Part shown: positions 10,663 through 21,295 of the stretch, piece by piece
Layout of the letters: each line of letters starts with the position of its first letter
How positions within the stretch are numbered: position 1 is the stretch's first letter
From: Pseudorasbora parva
Taxonomy: Eukaryota; Chordata; Actinopteri; Cypriniformes; Gobionidae
NCBI RefSeq assembly: GCF_024679245.1
Contig: NC_090173.1
Coordinates: forward strand, 57,069,211 to 57,133,210
Direction: 5' to 3'
Length of the DNA stretch: 64,000 bases
Made by a program: the position numbers and the translations under genes
Notes under the pieces: model-generated
Told to the model about the DNA's origin: nothing
What the model saw: only the letters and a program-made list of their open reading frames with translations
Database searches by the model: none

Positions 10663-10989
10663 ATATATATTAGGGGTGTAACGATACGCGTATTCGTATT
10701 GAACCGTTCGGTACGAGGCTTTCGGTTCGGTACGCGGTACGCATTATGTACCGAACAGTTCTTGGACTAATTAATTAGATTTGGAAAATAAAAAAGTGTG
10801 TGAAATATAATAATATGCGTTCAACAAGGTAGCCCAATAACCAAAACGACATAACAGGCAATGCCCCTGACACCGCCGAAGTGAAAAAAAAAAAAAAAAC
10901 ACCAAATATGTTTTAGGCTGCTCAGTCAGGTGCTCGCTTACTCAGTAGGCTACGCACTGAATGCTCGTGGCAAAATGGCTATTGCGTTT

Positions 10990-11330
10990 AACAAACCAGA
11001 AATAGAAGATCCTCCAATAACCAACAGGGTGTTTGGGTGAACTTTGGATTCTTTGTAAGCTATGATGGTGTTGGCAAGAGTGATGGATTCAAAAACAACG
11101 TATGTCGCATTTGCTGATGGTACAGCAGCGAATAATTCATGTCATGTCAATCAACTCATTTACGCCGACAACAAGACGATAAAAAGGAGAAACAGCCACA
11201 AACTATTCCACAAACTATCCCCGCAGCATTTAGACAGACATTTCCAACTTATTCAAATGGCAAAAGACATCACCGCGGCGAGTGGTCCTTTTATAGCCGC
11301 GGATATGAGACCTTACGCCCGTTTCGCACA
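10990..11330 (+). pseudogene. hAT transposase N-terminal relic (BED-finger type)
   Basis: Reading the plus strand in shifting frames gives VWVNFGFFVSYDGVGK, then VCRIC, then STHLRRQQDD, then IPAAFRQTFPTYSNGK, and in another frame AKDITAASGPFIAADMRPYA. This is the order of a ZBED/hAT transposase N-terminus: a BED zinc finger (Cys pair and the THLRR helix) followed by the segment ending in the FIAxDMRPY signature. At least two frame changes and an internal stop are present. The catalytic core and the C-terminal dimerisation region are absent, so this copy cannot mobilise itself. The open frames at 11062-11388 and 11139-11333 are fragments of this relic. Confidence 0.65.
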
Positions 11331-11341
11331 TAGCCTACTCC

Positions 11342-12200
11342 GTCTGCAGTGCGTGTGCGGTGCGTATTTTTTTCCATACCCATGTTAACGGATTAAAGCT
11401 TTCACACTGCACGCGGATGCGGTCCGTCAGTCCGTTCCAGGAGCGTTGCGTCTGCACCAGTGCACGGATCGTTTTCGTACCGAGTCTATTTTTTGCTGTG
11501 CTGCGTTGCGGCATTAAAGTGACAGAAGATCGTTCGCATTAAAATAAACATGTACTGACGCGAAAATCTAGTAATTTCACCACAGATGCATATCATTTAA
11601 AATATACTCTTGTTTCAAAGTCAACACATGGCTTTTTTTCTCAAGTAAAGCAACAAAACGACACCTTACCTGGCATTTAGGTAAAAAAAAAATGTGCCAT
11701 AATGGAGAGCACTCGTACTTTCTTGGAGGTGAAAAGCAAAGTTCTTTTTGACCTGCAGGATTTCTTTTAAAAGGGTGTAAAAACGAAAGAAAAGACGAGA
11801 GTCGGCTGTTTTTGAATAGACTATTGTAAGTTTCTAATTTAAAATGTTTGTGATTTAAGGCTATAACCTGTGTTTAAATGTTTTGCCACTTGTGTGAGCT
11901 AAATCTAAAGTATATAGCCTAAATATGAATAAATGAATTTAATAAAATGTTGTTTAAAAGTAGTAGGCTACGTAACCTGACTTCTAAAGAGTAAACAGAG
12001 AGAATTTGAATTCTGACGAGGCATGTTCAGTAAAAACTTTTGGATTTTAAATAAAAACTAATGAATAAATGCTGTTTGTGGTATGCAACAGCGGATCAGT
12101 TGCGGACTTCAAACGCAGCATATGTGAAAGCACTACAGGGTGTGGGGCTCCTGCAACACACACGCAACGCAACACGCACCGCACACGCTAATGTAAAGAG
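11342..12200. repeat. Nested repeat bounded by 15-bp inverted repeats
   Basis: gcgtgtgcggtgcgt at 11351-11365 has its exact reverse complement at 12174-12188. The segment between them interrupts the hAT element just after the transposase relic and has no coding content. It is probably a second non-autonomous element inserted into the first. Exact ends and target duplication are unresolved. Confidence 0.5.
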
Positions 12201-12451
12201 CTAATGTCTTATTCCTGTAACTACATAGAAGATGGGTAAATTATAGCTCCATCATTGTTCAATGTAAAAAAAAATCATACTTTGTTAGTTTTAATAAAAA
12301 AATAATAAAAAAGGTAATTTATCTGCCAATTTTTTCCTATTGCTGTATCTAAAACATACCGAACCGTACCGAACCGAACCGTGACACCAGTGTATCGTAT
12401 CGAACCGTGAATTTTGTGAACCGTTACACCCCTAATATATATATATATATA

Positions 12452-13631
12452 CACTCAACTAAAGGATTATTAGGAACACCTGTTCAATTTCTCATTAATT
12501 ATCAATTTCTCATCAATTATCCAATCACCTGGCAGTTGCTTCAATGCATTTAGGGGTGTGGTCCTGGTCAAGACAATCTCCTGAACTCCAAACTGAATGT
12601 CAGAATGGGAAAGAAAGGTGATTTAAGCAATTTTGAGCATGGCATGGTTGTTGGTGCTAGACGGGCCGGACTGAGTATTTCACAATCTGCTCAGTTACTG
12701 GGATTTTCACACACAACCATTTCTAGGGTTTAGAAAGAATGGTGTGAAAAGGGAAAAACATCCAGTATGCGGCAGTCCTGTGGGCAAAAATGCCTTGTTG
12801 ATGCTAGAGGTCAGAGGAGGATGGGTTGACTGATTCAAGCTGATAGAAGAGCAAATTTGACTGAAATAACCACTCGTTACAACCGAGGTATGCAGCAAAG
12901 CATTTGTGAAGCCACAACACACACAACCTTGAGGTGGATGGGCTACAACAGCAGAAGACCCCACCGGGTACCACTCATCTCCACTACAAATAGGAAAAAG
13001 AGGCGACAATTTGCACAAACTCACCAAAATTGGACAGTTGAAGACTGGAAAAATGTTGCCTGGTCTGATGAGTCTTGATGTCTGTTGAGACATTCAGATG
13101 GTAGAGTGAGAATTTGGTGTAAACAGAATGAGAACATGGATCCATCATGCCTTGTTACCGCTGTGCAGGCTGGTGGTGGTGGTGTAATGGTGTGGGGGAT
13201 GATTTCTTGGTACACTTTAGGCCCCTTAGTGCCAATTGGGCATCGTTTAAATGCCACGGCCTACCTGAACATTGTTTCTGACCATGTCCATCCCTTTATG
13301 ACCACCATGTACCCATCCTCTGATGGCTGCTTCCAGCACGATAATGCACCATGTCACAAAGCTCAAATAATTTCAATGAGTTCAGTCACCGGATCTCAAC
13401 CCAATAAAGCATCTCTGGGATGTGGTGGAACGGGAGCTTCGTGGCTAGGATGTGCATCCACAAATCTCATCAACTGCAAGATGCTCTCCTATCAATATGG
13501 GCCAACATTTCTAAAGAATGCTTTCAGCACCTTGTTGAATCAATACCACGTAGAATTAAGGCAGTTCTGAAGGCGAAAGGGGGTCAAACACAGTATTAGT
13601 GTGGTGTTCCTAATAATCCTTTAGGTGAGTG
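12452..13631 (+). mobile_element. Second Tc1-type transposon, decayed, 1,180 bp
   Basis: The left end cactcaactaaaggattatt and the following aggaacacc are mirrored by ggtgttcctaataatccttt and aggtgagtg at the right end, giving short inverted repeats of about 29 bp with one or two mismatches. The left end sits in the AT repeat just 17 bp from the end of the hAT element. The interior holds a broken transposase. It is a different Tc1 family from the one at 6992, with short rather than 224-bp inverted repeats and a divergent protein. Confidence 0.88.
12605..13570 (+). pseudogene. Tc1-type transposase, multiply broken
   Basis: ATG at 12605 starts MGKKGDLSNFEHGMVVGAR, followed by a helix-turn-helix segment ([20 protein letters not shown]) and the catalytic region: AWSDES (first Asp), WGMISW, FQHDNAPCH (second Asp). 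In-frame stops occur near 12730, 12828 and 13076. A frameshift near 13385 removes the next segment from frame; in the shifted frame the third catalytic position reads NPIKHLW, so Glu is replaced by Lys. A second shift near 13460 restores the frame for the C-terminal LLNQYHVELRQF. The copy is therefore dead at several independent places and older than the Tc1 copy at 6992-8631. Confidence 0.88.
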
Positions 13632-13900
13632 TGTGTGTGTGTGTATAAAATGTTTGTACTTTGTACTTACATTGTACTTACATCTTTAAATGTACTTGCA
13701 GAGTATCTGGATGAAATTACTTAACTGTACTTTAGCCAAAAATCTACCCTAAATAAACACATGTTAAGTTTAATCGCAGCAAATGCAACTCTGGCAAGAA
13801 CAACATTTATAATACATACATTATATTAAATGTTAAAAGTTTAATTTATAACAAACATCAGAAACAGAATCAGCAAATGCATAGTAAACTAATGTACAGT
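13632..13900. other. No gene seen; short (GT)n at its start
   Basis: About eight GT units continue from the end of the Tc1 element, then AT-rich sequence without features. Confidence 0.5.
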
Positions 13901-14251
13901 GGATAGGCGGATGGAAGGATGGATGGATGGATGTACAGATGGATGGACGTATGGATGGACGTATGGATGGATGGATGATTGATAGATGGATGAACGGACA
14001 GACAGAGGGATGGATGGATGGATGGTTAGTTGATTTAAAGATGATTGATGGATGGACGATTGATGAACGGATGGATGATTGATAGATGGATGGATGGATA
14101 GATGATTGATAGATGGATGGACAGACGGATGATTGATTGATGGATGGATGGATGGACAGATGGATGGATGGATAGGTGAATGACGGATGGACGGACGGAC
14201 TGACAGACAGACAGATAGATAGAGTAAGATGGACAGATGGATGGATGATTC

Positions 14252-14301
<50 letters not shown>

Positions 14302-14408
14302 GGATGGATGGATGGATGGATGGATGGATGGATGGATGGATGGATGGATGGATGAATAGGTGAAAAATGGACGGACGGACGGACGGGCAGATGGATGGAC
14401 AGTTGAAT

Positions 14409-14458
<50 letters not shown>

Positions 14459-14488
14459 TATAGATAGTTAGTTAGACAGATAGATAGC
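13901..14488. repeat. GGAT/GATA/GACA tetranucleotide satellite block
   Basis: Long runs of GGAT, then GATA (about 14250-14300), GGAT (14300-14355), GGAC (14370-14385) and GACA (14408-14460) with imperfect stretches between them. GATA/GACA repeats of this kind are widespread in vertebrates. The 212-codon minus-strand frame (14035-14673), rich in HPSIYLS and VCLS strings, is only the translation of this repeat. Confidence 0.95.
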
Positions 14489-14676
14489 ATTAGTGTCTGT
14501 GAATCCAGACGTGTCCTGAAAGCATGTTTGTCTGTGCGCTCCATGCATGAGCACATGTGTCCGCTGGCCTGCCCTGAGCTCAGGATTGTGGAGCTGGAGA
14601 TACATGCAGAAATCTGGACACACTTACAGAGCCAGCTGCACACACAACAAGACCAGCAGCCAGCTGCAGACACCAG

Positions 14677-14680
<4 letters not shown>

Positions 14681-14732
<52 letters not shown>
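14681..14732. repeat. (CT)n microsatellite
   Basis: About 25 CT units with one interruption. Ser-Leu or Glu-Arg runs in three overlapping short frames come from it. Confidence 0.95.
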
Positions 14733-15625
14733 ATGCCCCGGCCCGGGTCTTTCTCCCCTGCACCCACTCCTGACGCATGTCCCGGGGCCACAGGCCTGTT
14801 GTAATGCTAATAAATCTGCTGAACAGAAAAGAAGGTGAAGGAGAAATGTTAAATGTTGTTTGCATTCAAAACGTAAAAAGAAAAAGGGAAGGAACTGAAA
14901 GGACACAGAAAGACCATTAGACACCGCAATTAACGACTGGCATCTGATATTAAATAAGTCACATGACAACAGGTTTGACTTCCACACGCATGCATGAATG
15001 TTCACACTGTTCTTTACCATAGCGGTCAGAATGTGCACATTAAATAGTCATTGATCCATAATCTGCCCCTGTTATCATAAGGATTAGGATATAGGATTAA
15101 GATTGCTTGCTGTTTTGCTGTCTCTAGTGTTCATTTCTGTTGGAAACTGCAGTGATATGTAAGTACTGGTACTGGTATTTTGCGCTTTGGTACGTTTTTC
15201 CAATGAGACCAGTTTGTAAGTATCTTAATAAGTTGACCCTGTCGGGAGCACTCTTACCTGTGTGCGGTCTACTGTAGGAAGGACACTCACTAGGGTTTAG
15301 ATCAGACAGATGTGTAGGGTTCAGTGTGCGGCGTCTACCCTGTATGGTGTGTGTGTTACAGTGGGTGGTGATGCGGAGAGACAGACGTGTGCTCACACCA
15401 ACCCGATCTCACAGGAGACGTCATGCATTGCAGACGTGGCGATTTAATGTCTCATGACTCGGCCATTTCCTCCACAACTCCCATATAGGCAGGTCTGAAC
15501 GTGATGAGACATCAGCTGTGAGGTCAGCTATCAGCCCACTAACCGGCAGAAATCTGTGTTTAATGCTGCATAACTATTTCACATTATTGTAATCTCACAC
15601 TTACTGCATACTGTTTTACTCAAAT
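14733..15625. other. No gene seen
   Basis: Single-copy-looking sequence up to the 5-bp target site GTGAG (15626-15630) of the retrotransposon. Open frames on the minus strand (14580-15038 and 15124-15396) show no domains; the first runs into the CT microsatellite. Confidence 0.4.
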
Positions 15626-15763
15626 GTGAGTGTGGCAGGGGAGGCGTGGTTTTGCGGGATCGGCAGAGGGAGAGAGGAGGCGGAGCCGAGCGGGGCGTAA
15701 GTGGGTTAAGTGCAAATGACTAACACCTGTCTCTGATTGCAGTAGTTGGCGTGGAGAGACGGC

Positions 15764-15770
15764 TTATAAG
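15764..15770 (+). promoter_or_regulatory. Likely TATA box in the 5' LTR
   Basis: ttataag inside cggcttataagcc, 164 bp before the AATAAA signal in the same LTR, a spacing that suits a U3-R-U5 layout. The same motif occurs in the 3' LTR. Confidence 0.55.
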
Positions 15771-15927
15771 CCACAGCAGAGAGAGACGAGGGAGAGAGAG
15801 TTTGGACTGGGACTCGGAGCGCAGCCTGTCTGGAGAGTGATAGCAGTGCAGAGTGTTGAAACCTGTGTGTGAAATCTAATGAGTTGATGTGCCCTCGAGC
15901 ACGTGTTTTGTTTGAAAGTAAAAGAGT

Positions 15928-15933
15928 AATAAA
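15928..15933 (+). promoter_or_regulatory. AATAAA polyadenylation signal in the LTR
   Basis: AATAAA in gagtaataaaagtg. It acts in the 3' LTR copy (20672-20677) if the element is transcribed. Confidence 0.6.
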
Positions 15934-15995
15934 AGTGACGAGTCCCAGTAACGCCGACCCCGCCTTCTTCCTTACATCCTTGACCCGAACCACAC

Positions 15996-16013
15996 TGGTG
16001 CCGAAACCCGGGA
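15996..16013 (+). promoter_or_regulatory. Primer-binding site (tRNA 3'-end complement)
   Basis: TGGTGCCGAAACCCGGGA starts one base after the 5' LTR. Its complement ends in CCA, as expected for priming by the 3' end of a host tRNA. I do not name the tRNA, since I cannot match it securely. Confidence 0.8.
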
Positions 16014-16034
16014 GGAAGAAGTGTGCACGCCGCC

Positions 16035-16766
16035 ATGGAAACTCCATCCCGCCACCCACTTGCGGACCTAGTGCAATCGCTCGCGGGCCTCCACCAGGAG
16101 ACTCATCAAGATCTGCGGGCCGTCAGGGAGGAGCAGCAAAAAAGATTTGAGGCGCTCCTCCAGGCCCAGCATGAGGACCGCAAGCTGTTCCGGAGCTGGA
16201 TGGACCGGGAGGTTCAGGCCAGTCCCAAACCCACCAGCGACTCAGCCGCCACCATCGCGCTCTCGAAGATGGGACCGATGGACGACCCGGAGGCGTTCAT
16301 CGACCTCTTCGAGAGGTCCGCCGCCGCTCGGGACTGGCCCAAGGAGGACTGGCCAATGCGGCTCCTGCCCCTGCTATCGGGAGAGGCGCAGGTAGCCGCC
16401 CACCAACTGCCAGTCAAGAACCTCCTGGTCTACGACGACCTCAAGCGCGCCATCCTGCAGCGGGTCGGCCGGACACCGGAACAGCACCGCCAGCGGTTCC
16501 GGACACTGGCGCTCGAAGAGTCCGGCCGGCCCTTCATCTTCGCGCACCAGCTCCGGGACTCGTGCCGCAAGTGGCTGATGGCCGGAGAATGCGACGCCGA
16601 GGGGATCATCGATCGCGTGGTGCTGGAGCAGTTCGTCGCGCGGCTTCCGAGGAAGACCGCGCAGTGGGTCCAGTGCCACCGCCCGGCGTCGCTGGACCAG
16701 GCCATCCAGTTGGCGGAAGACCAGATGGTGGCGTGCCACGGGGTCGGCGAGCCCTTGCCAGCGGCT

Positions 16767-16797
<31 letters not shown>

Positions 16798-19700
16798 CTC
16801 CTAACCCCGCCCCGTCTCTCTCTAAACCTGTCCCCGCTCCCAGGTCCAGAGCTGGAGTGCCGCCCCGGCCGGCGCCGAGGTGGAGAACGGGGCCCGCGGC
16901 CGAGACAGCGGCGACTCCCCGGCCGGCGGCCCGGGGAGGAGGGAGCCTAGATCCCTTCCCGGGATCCTTATCTCCGTCCCTCTCTCCACGCCAAGGGCTG
17001 GACCCACTTCCAGCCACTAGGGCGGCGGGGAGGCCTGGGCCGGCTTGTTGGCGCTGTGGGGACCCGGGACACTTTATTGATCGGTGTCCGATGATGGATG
17101 TGGGGACGCTGGTCCGGGTCCCCGACGCGCCACAAGCCGCCCCCGATCAAGCTGGCCTGTACCAGATACCCGTGAGTATCAAGGGGGGTACCTATCAGGC
17201 TTTGGTGGATTCGGGGTGTAACCAAACCTCCATCCATCAAAGCCTGATTTCACCTAGGGCATTGGATAACAGCCGCATGGTTAAGGTGAGGTGTGTGCAC
17301 GGGGAAGTGGTGGACTATCCGTTGGTGCCCGTGGATATCCAATTTAGGGGTCAAACGCATAGTGTTGAGGTTGCAGTTAACCCGCGCCTCCGGCATCCCA
17401 TAATTCTGGGGACGAATTGGCCAGCGTTTAATAAATTATTAGGGCACTTATGTGTGGATGCCTCTTGGGGGAAGAACGGAGGTGGGAGGATAGCGGTTGC
17501 GCAGGCGGGCGAGGTGGATTCGGGACCGCCGGGGGCAGTTCCAGGGGAACCGAGCGCAATGGGTCCGCCCATCTTCTCAGAGCGCGATGACTTTCCCTTG
17601 GAACAGTCCCGGGACGAGACGCTCAAAAATGCCTTTGCTCAGGTCCGCTCCATCGACGGCCACCGCGTCCACCCTGAACAACCGCTCTCCTATCCGTACT
17701 TCTCAGTAATAAATAACCGCTTGTATCGGGTGGTCCAAGACACCCAGTCAAAGCAAGATACAACGCAATTGTTAATACCAAAAAGCCGCCGGGAAATGCT
17801 TTTCCAGACGGCTCATTCTAATCCAATGGCGGGGCATTTAGGTCAAACGGCCACATTAAACCGTCTCATGGCCCGATTCTTTTGGCCGGGCATTCACGAG
17901 AATGTACGCCGGTGGTGTGCGTCTTGTCGGGAATGTCAGTTGGTGAACCCACCGGCCACCCCAAAAGCACCGTTGTGCCCTCTCCCATTAATGCAGGCCC
18001 CCTTCGAAAGAATTGGTATGGACCTCATCGGGCCATTGGAACGGTCCGCACGGGGACATCGCTTTGCGTTGGTGCTCGTGGACTACGCAACGCGATATCC
18101 CGAAGCAGTTCCTCTCCGCACGATTTCGGCGAAAAGTGTGGCGAGCGCTCTGTTTTCATTAATCTCCCGGGTGGGAATCCCGAAAGAGATTCTCACCGAT
18201 CAAGGCACGGCGTTTATGTCACGGACGATCCGCGAACTATACGAATTATTGGGCATTAAGGCGATCCGTACCAGCGTCTATCACCCACAGACAGATGGTC
18301 TGGTGGAACGTTTTAATCGCACGTTAAAAACCATGATTCGTAAGTTCGTTCACGAAGACGCCAAGAATTGGGATAAATGGCTTGAGCCTCTGTTGTTCGC
18401 TGTTCGCGAGGTCCCCCAAGCCTCCACGGGGTTTTCCCCCTTCGAGCTGCTCTATGGGCGCCAGCCGCGGGGGGTGCTGGACGTCCTTAGAGAAGCTTGG
18501 GAGGACGGGCCTTCAGCGAGTAAGAACGAAATTCAGTATGTCCTGGACCTAAGAGCAAAACTCCACACTTTGGGGCGGCTATCCATGGAGAATTTGCTCC
18601 AGGCTCAGGACAGACAGAAACAGCTCTACAACAGAGGTGCGAAGCTGCGACAATTTTCACAGGGAGATAAAGTGCTTGTATTGCTGCCCACGTCCAGCTC
18701 GAAATTGCTCGCAAAGTGGCAAGGACCCTTTGTGGTCACGCGGCGAGTCGGAGAACTCAACTATGAGGTGAGCCGGTCAGATAGGGACGGGGCACGTCAA
18801 ATCTACCACCTCAACCTCTTAAAAAAATGGTCAGAGGCGGAGTCAGTGATGCTAGCGACGGTAGTGGGCGGGGAGGAGGATCTCGGGCCGGAGGCGGTCC
18901 AAAAGCCTCATTCTCTCGCTCTGGCCTCGGGGGGGGATCACCTCTCACCCTCGCAGCTCACTGACGTGAAACAGCTACAGGCCGAGTTTGCCGACGTGTT
19001 CTCACCCCTACCGGGGCGGACTGACCTCATCCAACACCACGTTGAGACGGAGCCGGGCGTGGTGGTTCGCAGTCGGCCATATAGACTACCGGAACATAAA
19101 AAGAAGGTAGTGCAGGACGAATTAGAGGCGATGCTGGACATGGGGGTAATAGAAGAATCTAACAGTGATTGGGCGAGCCCGATAGTTTTGGTGCCCAAAA
19201 CGGACGGCTCCGTGCGATTCTGTGTAGATTATCGGAAAGTCAACGCGGTGTCAAAATTCGATGCGTATCCAATGCCAAGGGTGGACGAATTGCTTGATCG
19301 GCTAGGGACCGCTCGCTTTTATTCGACGCTGGACTTAACGAAGGGATATTGGCAGATCCCCTTGTCTCCAATGTCTAAAGAAAAGACCGCTTTTACCACG
19401 CCGTTCGGATTGCACCAATTTGTCACGCTTCCGTTCGGGTTGTTCGGGGCCCCCGCAACCTTCCAGCGACTGATGGACAGGATTCTCCGGCCGCACGCTG
19501 CATATGCCGCTGCCTATCTAGATGACATTATCATCTACAGTACGGACTGGCAGCGCCATATGCAGCATCTGCGTGCTGTACTGAAGTCGCTGAGGAGGGC
19601 GGGGCTAACCGCCAACCCGAAGAAGTGTGCGATTGGGCGGGTAGAAGTAAAGTATCTGGGCTTCCACTTGGGTCATGGGCAGGTGCGTCCCCAAATTGAT

Positions 19701-20357
19701 AAGACAGCGGCAGTTGCGACTTCTCCGAGACCCAAGACCAAAAAGGAGGTTAGACAGTTCCTGGGGCTAGCGGGATATTATAGACGGTTTGTGCCTAATT
19801 ATTCGGACCTCGCTAGCCCGCTGACTGATCTAACTAAAAAAGAGGTACCAGATACGGTTCAGTGGACGGAGCGGTGCCAGCAGGCTTTTACCCAGATAAA
19901 GGCTGCTCTGTGTGGTGGTCCGCTCTTACAGGCTCCTAATTTTTCTCTCCCTTTTATTCTGCAGACCGACGCGTCGGACAGGGGGTTGGGCGCCGTCCTG
20001 TCCCAGGAGGTGGAGGGTGAGGAACGGCCGGTGCTGTACATCAGCCGTAAGCTCTCTAAGAGGGAGGCGGTGTACAGCACCATAGAGAAAGAATGTTTAG
20101 CCATCAGGTGGGCCGTCCTCACCCTTCGCTACTACCTCCTGGGGCGGGAGTTCACCCTCTGTTCGGACCACGCCCCTCTGCAGTGGCTCCACCGCATGAA
20201 GGATACCAACGCGCGGATCACCCGGTGGTATCTAGCTTTACAGCCATTTAAATTCAAGGTGGTCCACAGGCCGGGTGCTCAGATGGCTGTGGCTGACTTC
20301 CTCTCCCGGAGGGGGGGGGGGGGGGGAGGCTGCAGGCCGGATGGCTCCCCGGCCTGA
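16035..20357 (+). CDS. gag-pol: Gag-Pol polyprotein of a Gmr1-type retrotransposon
   Basis: It encodes the capsid and enzymes that copy the element through RNA and insert the cDNA. One frame of 1,440 codons has no stop or shift. I chose the ATG at 16035 because it lies in a strong Kozak context (gccgccATGg); the frame is open further upstream without an ATG. Order: Gag, about residues 1-330, with a Ser-Leu-Pro-rich linker; CCHC zinc knuckle CWRCGDPGHFIDRC (Cys338-Cys351); aspartic protease with DSG at 392; integrase with HHCC finger (His594, His601, Cys631, Cys634) and core Asp663, Asp722, Glu758 (D-x58-D-x35-E), then a GPF-type module near 897; reverse transcriptase with Asp1100 and YLDD (1161-1164); RNase H with Asp1312, Glu1353, Asp1378. 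All key residues are present. The C-terminus ends in a glycine run coded by poly-G. Gag and Pol share one frame, so no frameshift signal is needed. Confidence 0.95.
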
Positions 20358-20374
20358 GTCGGGCGGTGGGGGTA
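20358..20374 (+). promoter_or_regulatory. Polypurine tract candidate
   Basis: gtcgggcggtgggggta lies between the gag-pol stop and the 3' LTR. The G-rich part next to the LTR is the expected primer for plus-strand synthesis, although one C and two T interrupt it. Confidence 0.5.
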
Positions 20375-20738
20375 TGTGGCAGGGGAGGCGTGGTTTTGCG
20401 GGATCGGCAGAGGGAGAGAGGAGGCGGAGCCGAGCGGGGCGTAAGTGGGTTAAGTGCAAATGACTAACACCTGTCTCTGATTGCAGTAGTTGGCGTGGAG
20501 AGACGGCTTATAAGCCACAGCAGAGAGAGACGAGGGAGAGAGAGTTTGGACTGGGACTCGGAGCGCAGCCTGTCTGGAGAGTGATAGCAGTGCAGAGTGT
20601 TGAAACCTGTGTGTGAAATCTAATGAGTTGATGTGCCCTCGAGCACGTGTTTTGTTTGAAAGTAAAAGAGTAATAAAAGTGACGAGTCCCAGTAACGCCG
20701 ACCCCGCCTTCTTCCTTACATCCTTGACCCGAACCACA
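20375..20738 (+). repeat. 3' LTR of the Gmr1-type element
   Basis: Offset from the 5' LTR by 4,744 bp at both ends with no difference that I can find on reading, followed by the target duplication GTGAG. Confidence 0.95.
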
Positions 20739-20759
20739 GTGAGCTCAACACCAGTCCTT

Positions 20760-21295
20760 CGTCTCACGGGTATATCTGAGGCAGGGCCAAGCGGCAACCT
20801 CCCGCGATCTCTCTTGAAGCCAATACGGAAGTAATGTAAACTGCAATTCCTCAACTGGCTCCAGAAGGGAGCAGAATCTCATTGAGCCCCATGTTAAAAT
20901 TCTCAACTTTAAAGCAGAAAAAAACATGTTTACAGCCTGGTACAAATTGTGGTTTTGGCTTATAAGGCTAATTTTGATCTTCATGACAACTCTGAGGGGG
21001 GTGAATTTTTTTATAACTCATTCGTTTACGTTATATAAAGCCTTAAGGTTCTGCATAATTAAGGGCGTGGTTACAGGTGGATAGCCATTTATCCGCCGTC
21101 TATAGTTATTGCGTCACCTCAGCTCCGCGCACATCCCGCCTTTTTGCCCATTTTCTGTTATCCGGGAGTGACACGCGTTGACTCGCTCACAAGATGGCAA
21201 CGCCCAGCTCGCCCCTACTTTAAGCTTCAGAACGGCTTATCAGAATCCTATGGGTGACGTCACGGACGCTACGTCCATATTTTTTTACAGTCTAT
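20760..21295. repeat. Probable dispersed fish repeat
   Basis: Contains cctatgggtgacgtcacgga and cgtccatatttttttacagt at its right end, a terminal motif I remember from a widespread fish repeat. No inverted ends or coding region can be defined. The left border is uncertain. Confidence 0.4.

Larger units (their letters stand above)
10671..12434 (+). mobile_element. hAT element, degenerate, 1,764 bp
   Basis: The left end TAGGGGTGTAACGATACG and the right end CGTTACACCCCTA are inverted copies, and the subterminal regions share inverted cggtacg and gaaccgt blocks. ATATATAT lies on both sides (10663-10670 and 12435-12442), fitting the 8-bp hAT duplication, although the target is an AT repeat and so this alone is weak. 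A broken transposase start (10990-11330) remains, and a second repeat has inserted or expanded at about 11342-12200. Confidence 0.85.
15631..15994 (+). repeat. 5' LTR of the Gmr1-type element
   Basis: TGTGGCAGGGG...CCGAACCACA, 364 bp. It contains a likely TATA box (ttataag at 15764-15770) and a polyadenylation signal AATAAA at 15928-15933, so transcription should start about 25-35 bp after the former. The left third is GC-rich with ggcgga blocks. The stretch repeats exactly at 20375-20738 as far as I can read. Confidence 0.95.
15631..20738 (+). mobile_element. Complete Gmr1-type Ty3/gypsy LTR retrotransposon
   Basis: A 5,108-bp element with two 364-bp LTRs that begin TG and end CA, and a perfect 5-bp target duplication GTGAG (15626-15630 and 20739-20743). 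It has a primer-binding site 1 bp after the 5' LTR, one uninterrupted gag-pol frame and a G-rich tract before the 3' LTR. The LTRs read as identical by eye, so the insertion is young. Domain order is gag, protease, integrase, reverse transcriptase, RNase H. Placing integrase before reverse transcriptase separates the Gmr1 clade from ordinary Ty3/gypsy elements. There is no envelope gene. Confidence 0.95.

Noticed and set aside
11062..11388. 108-codon plus frame as an intact host gene
   Set aside because: It covers only part of a hAT transposase N-terminus that continues in other frames, and it lies inside a hAT element with a target duplication.
14035..14673. A 212-codon minus-strand frame with Ser/His/Pro/Ile/Tyr runs
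   Set aside because: It is the translation of a GGAT/GATA/GACA tetranucleotide block and has no non-repetitive domain.
16023..16034. An earlier GTG start for gag-pol
   Set aside because: GTG is not a normal start in animals, and the ATG at 16035 has an ideal Kozak context.
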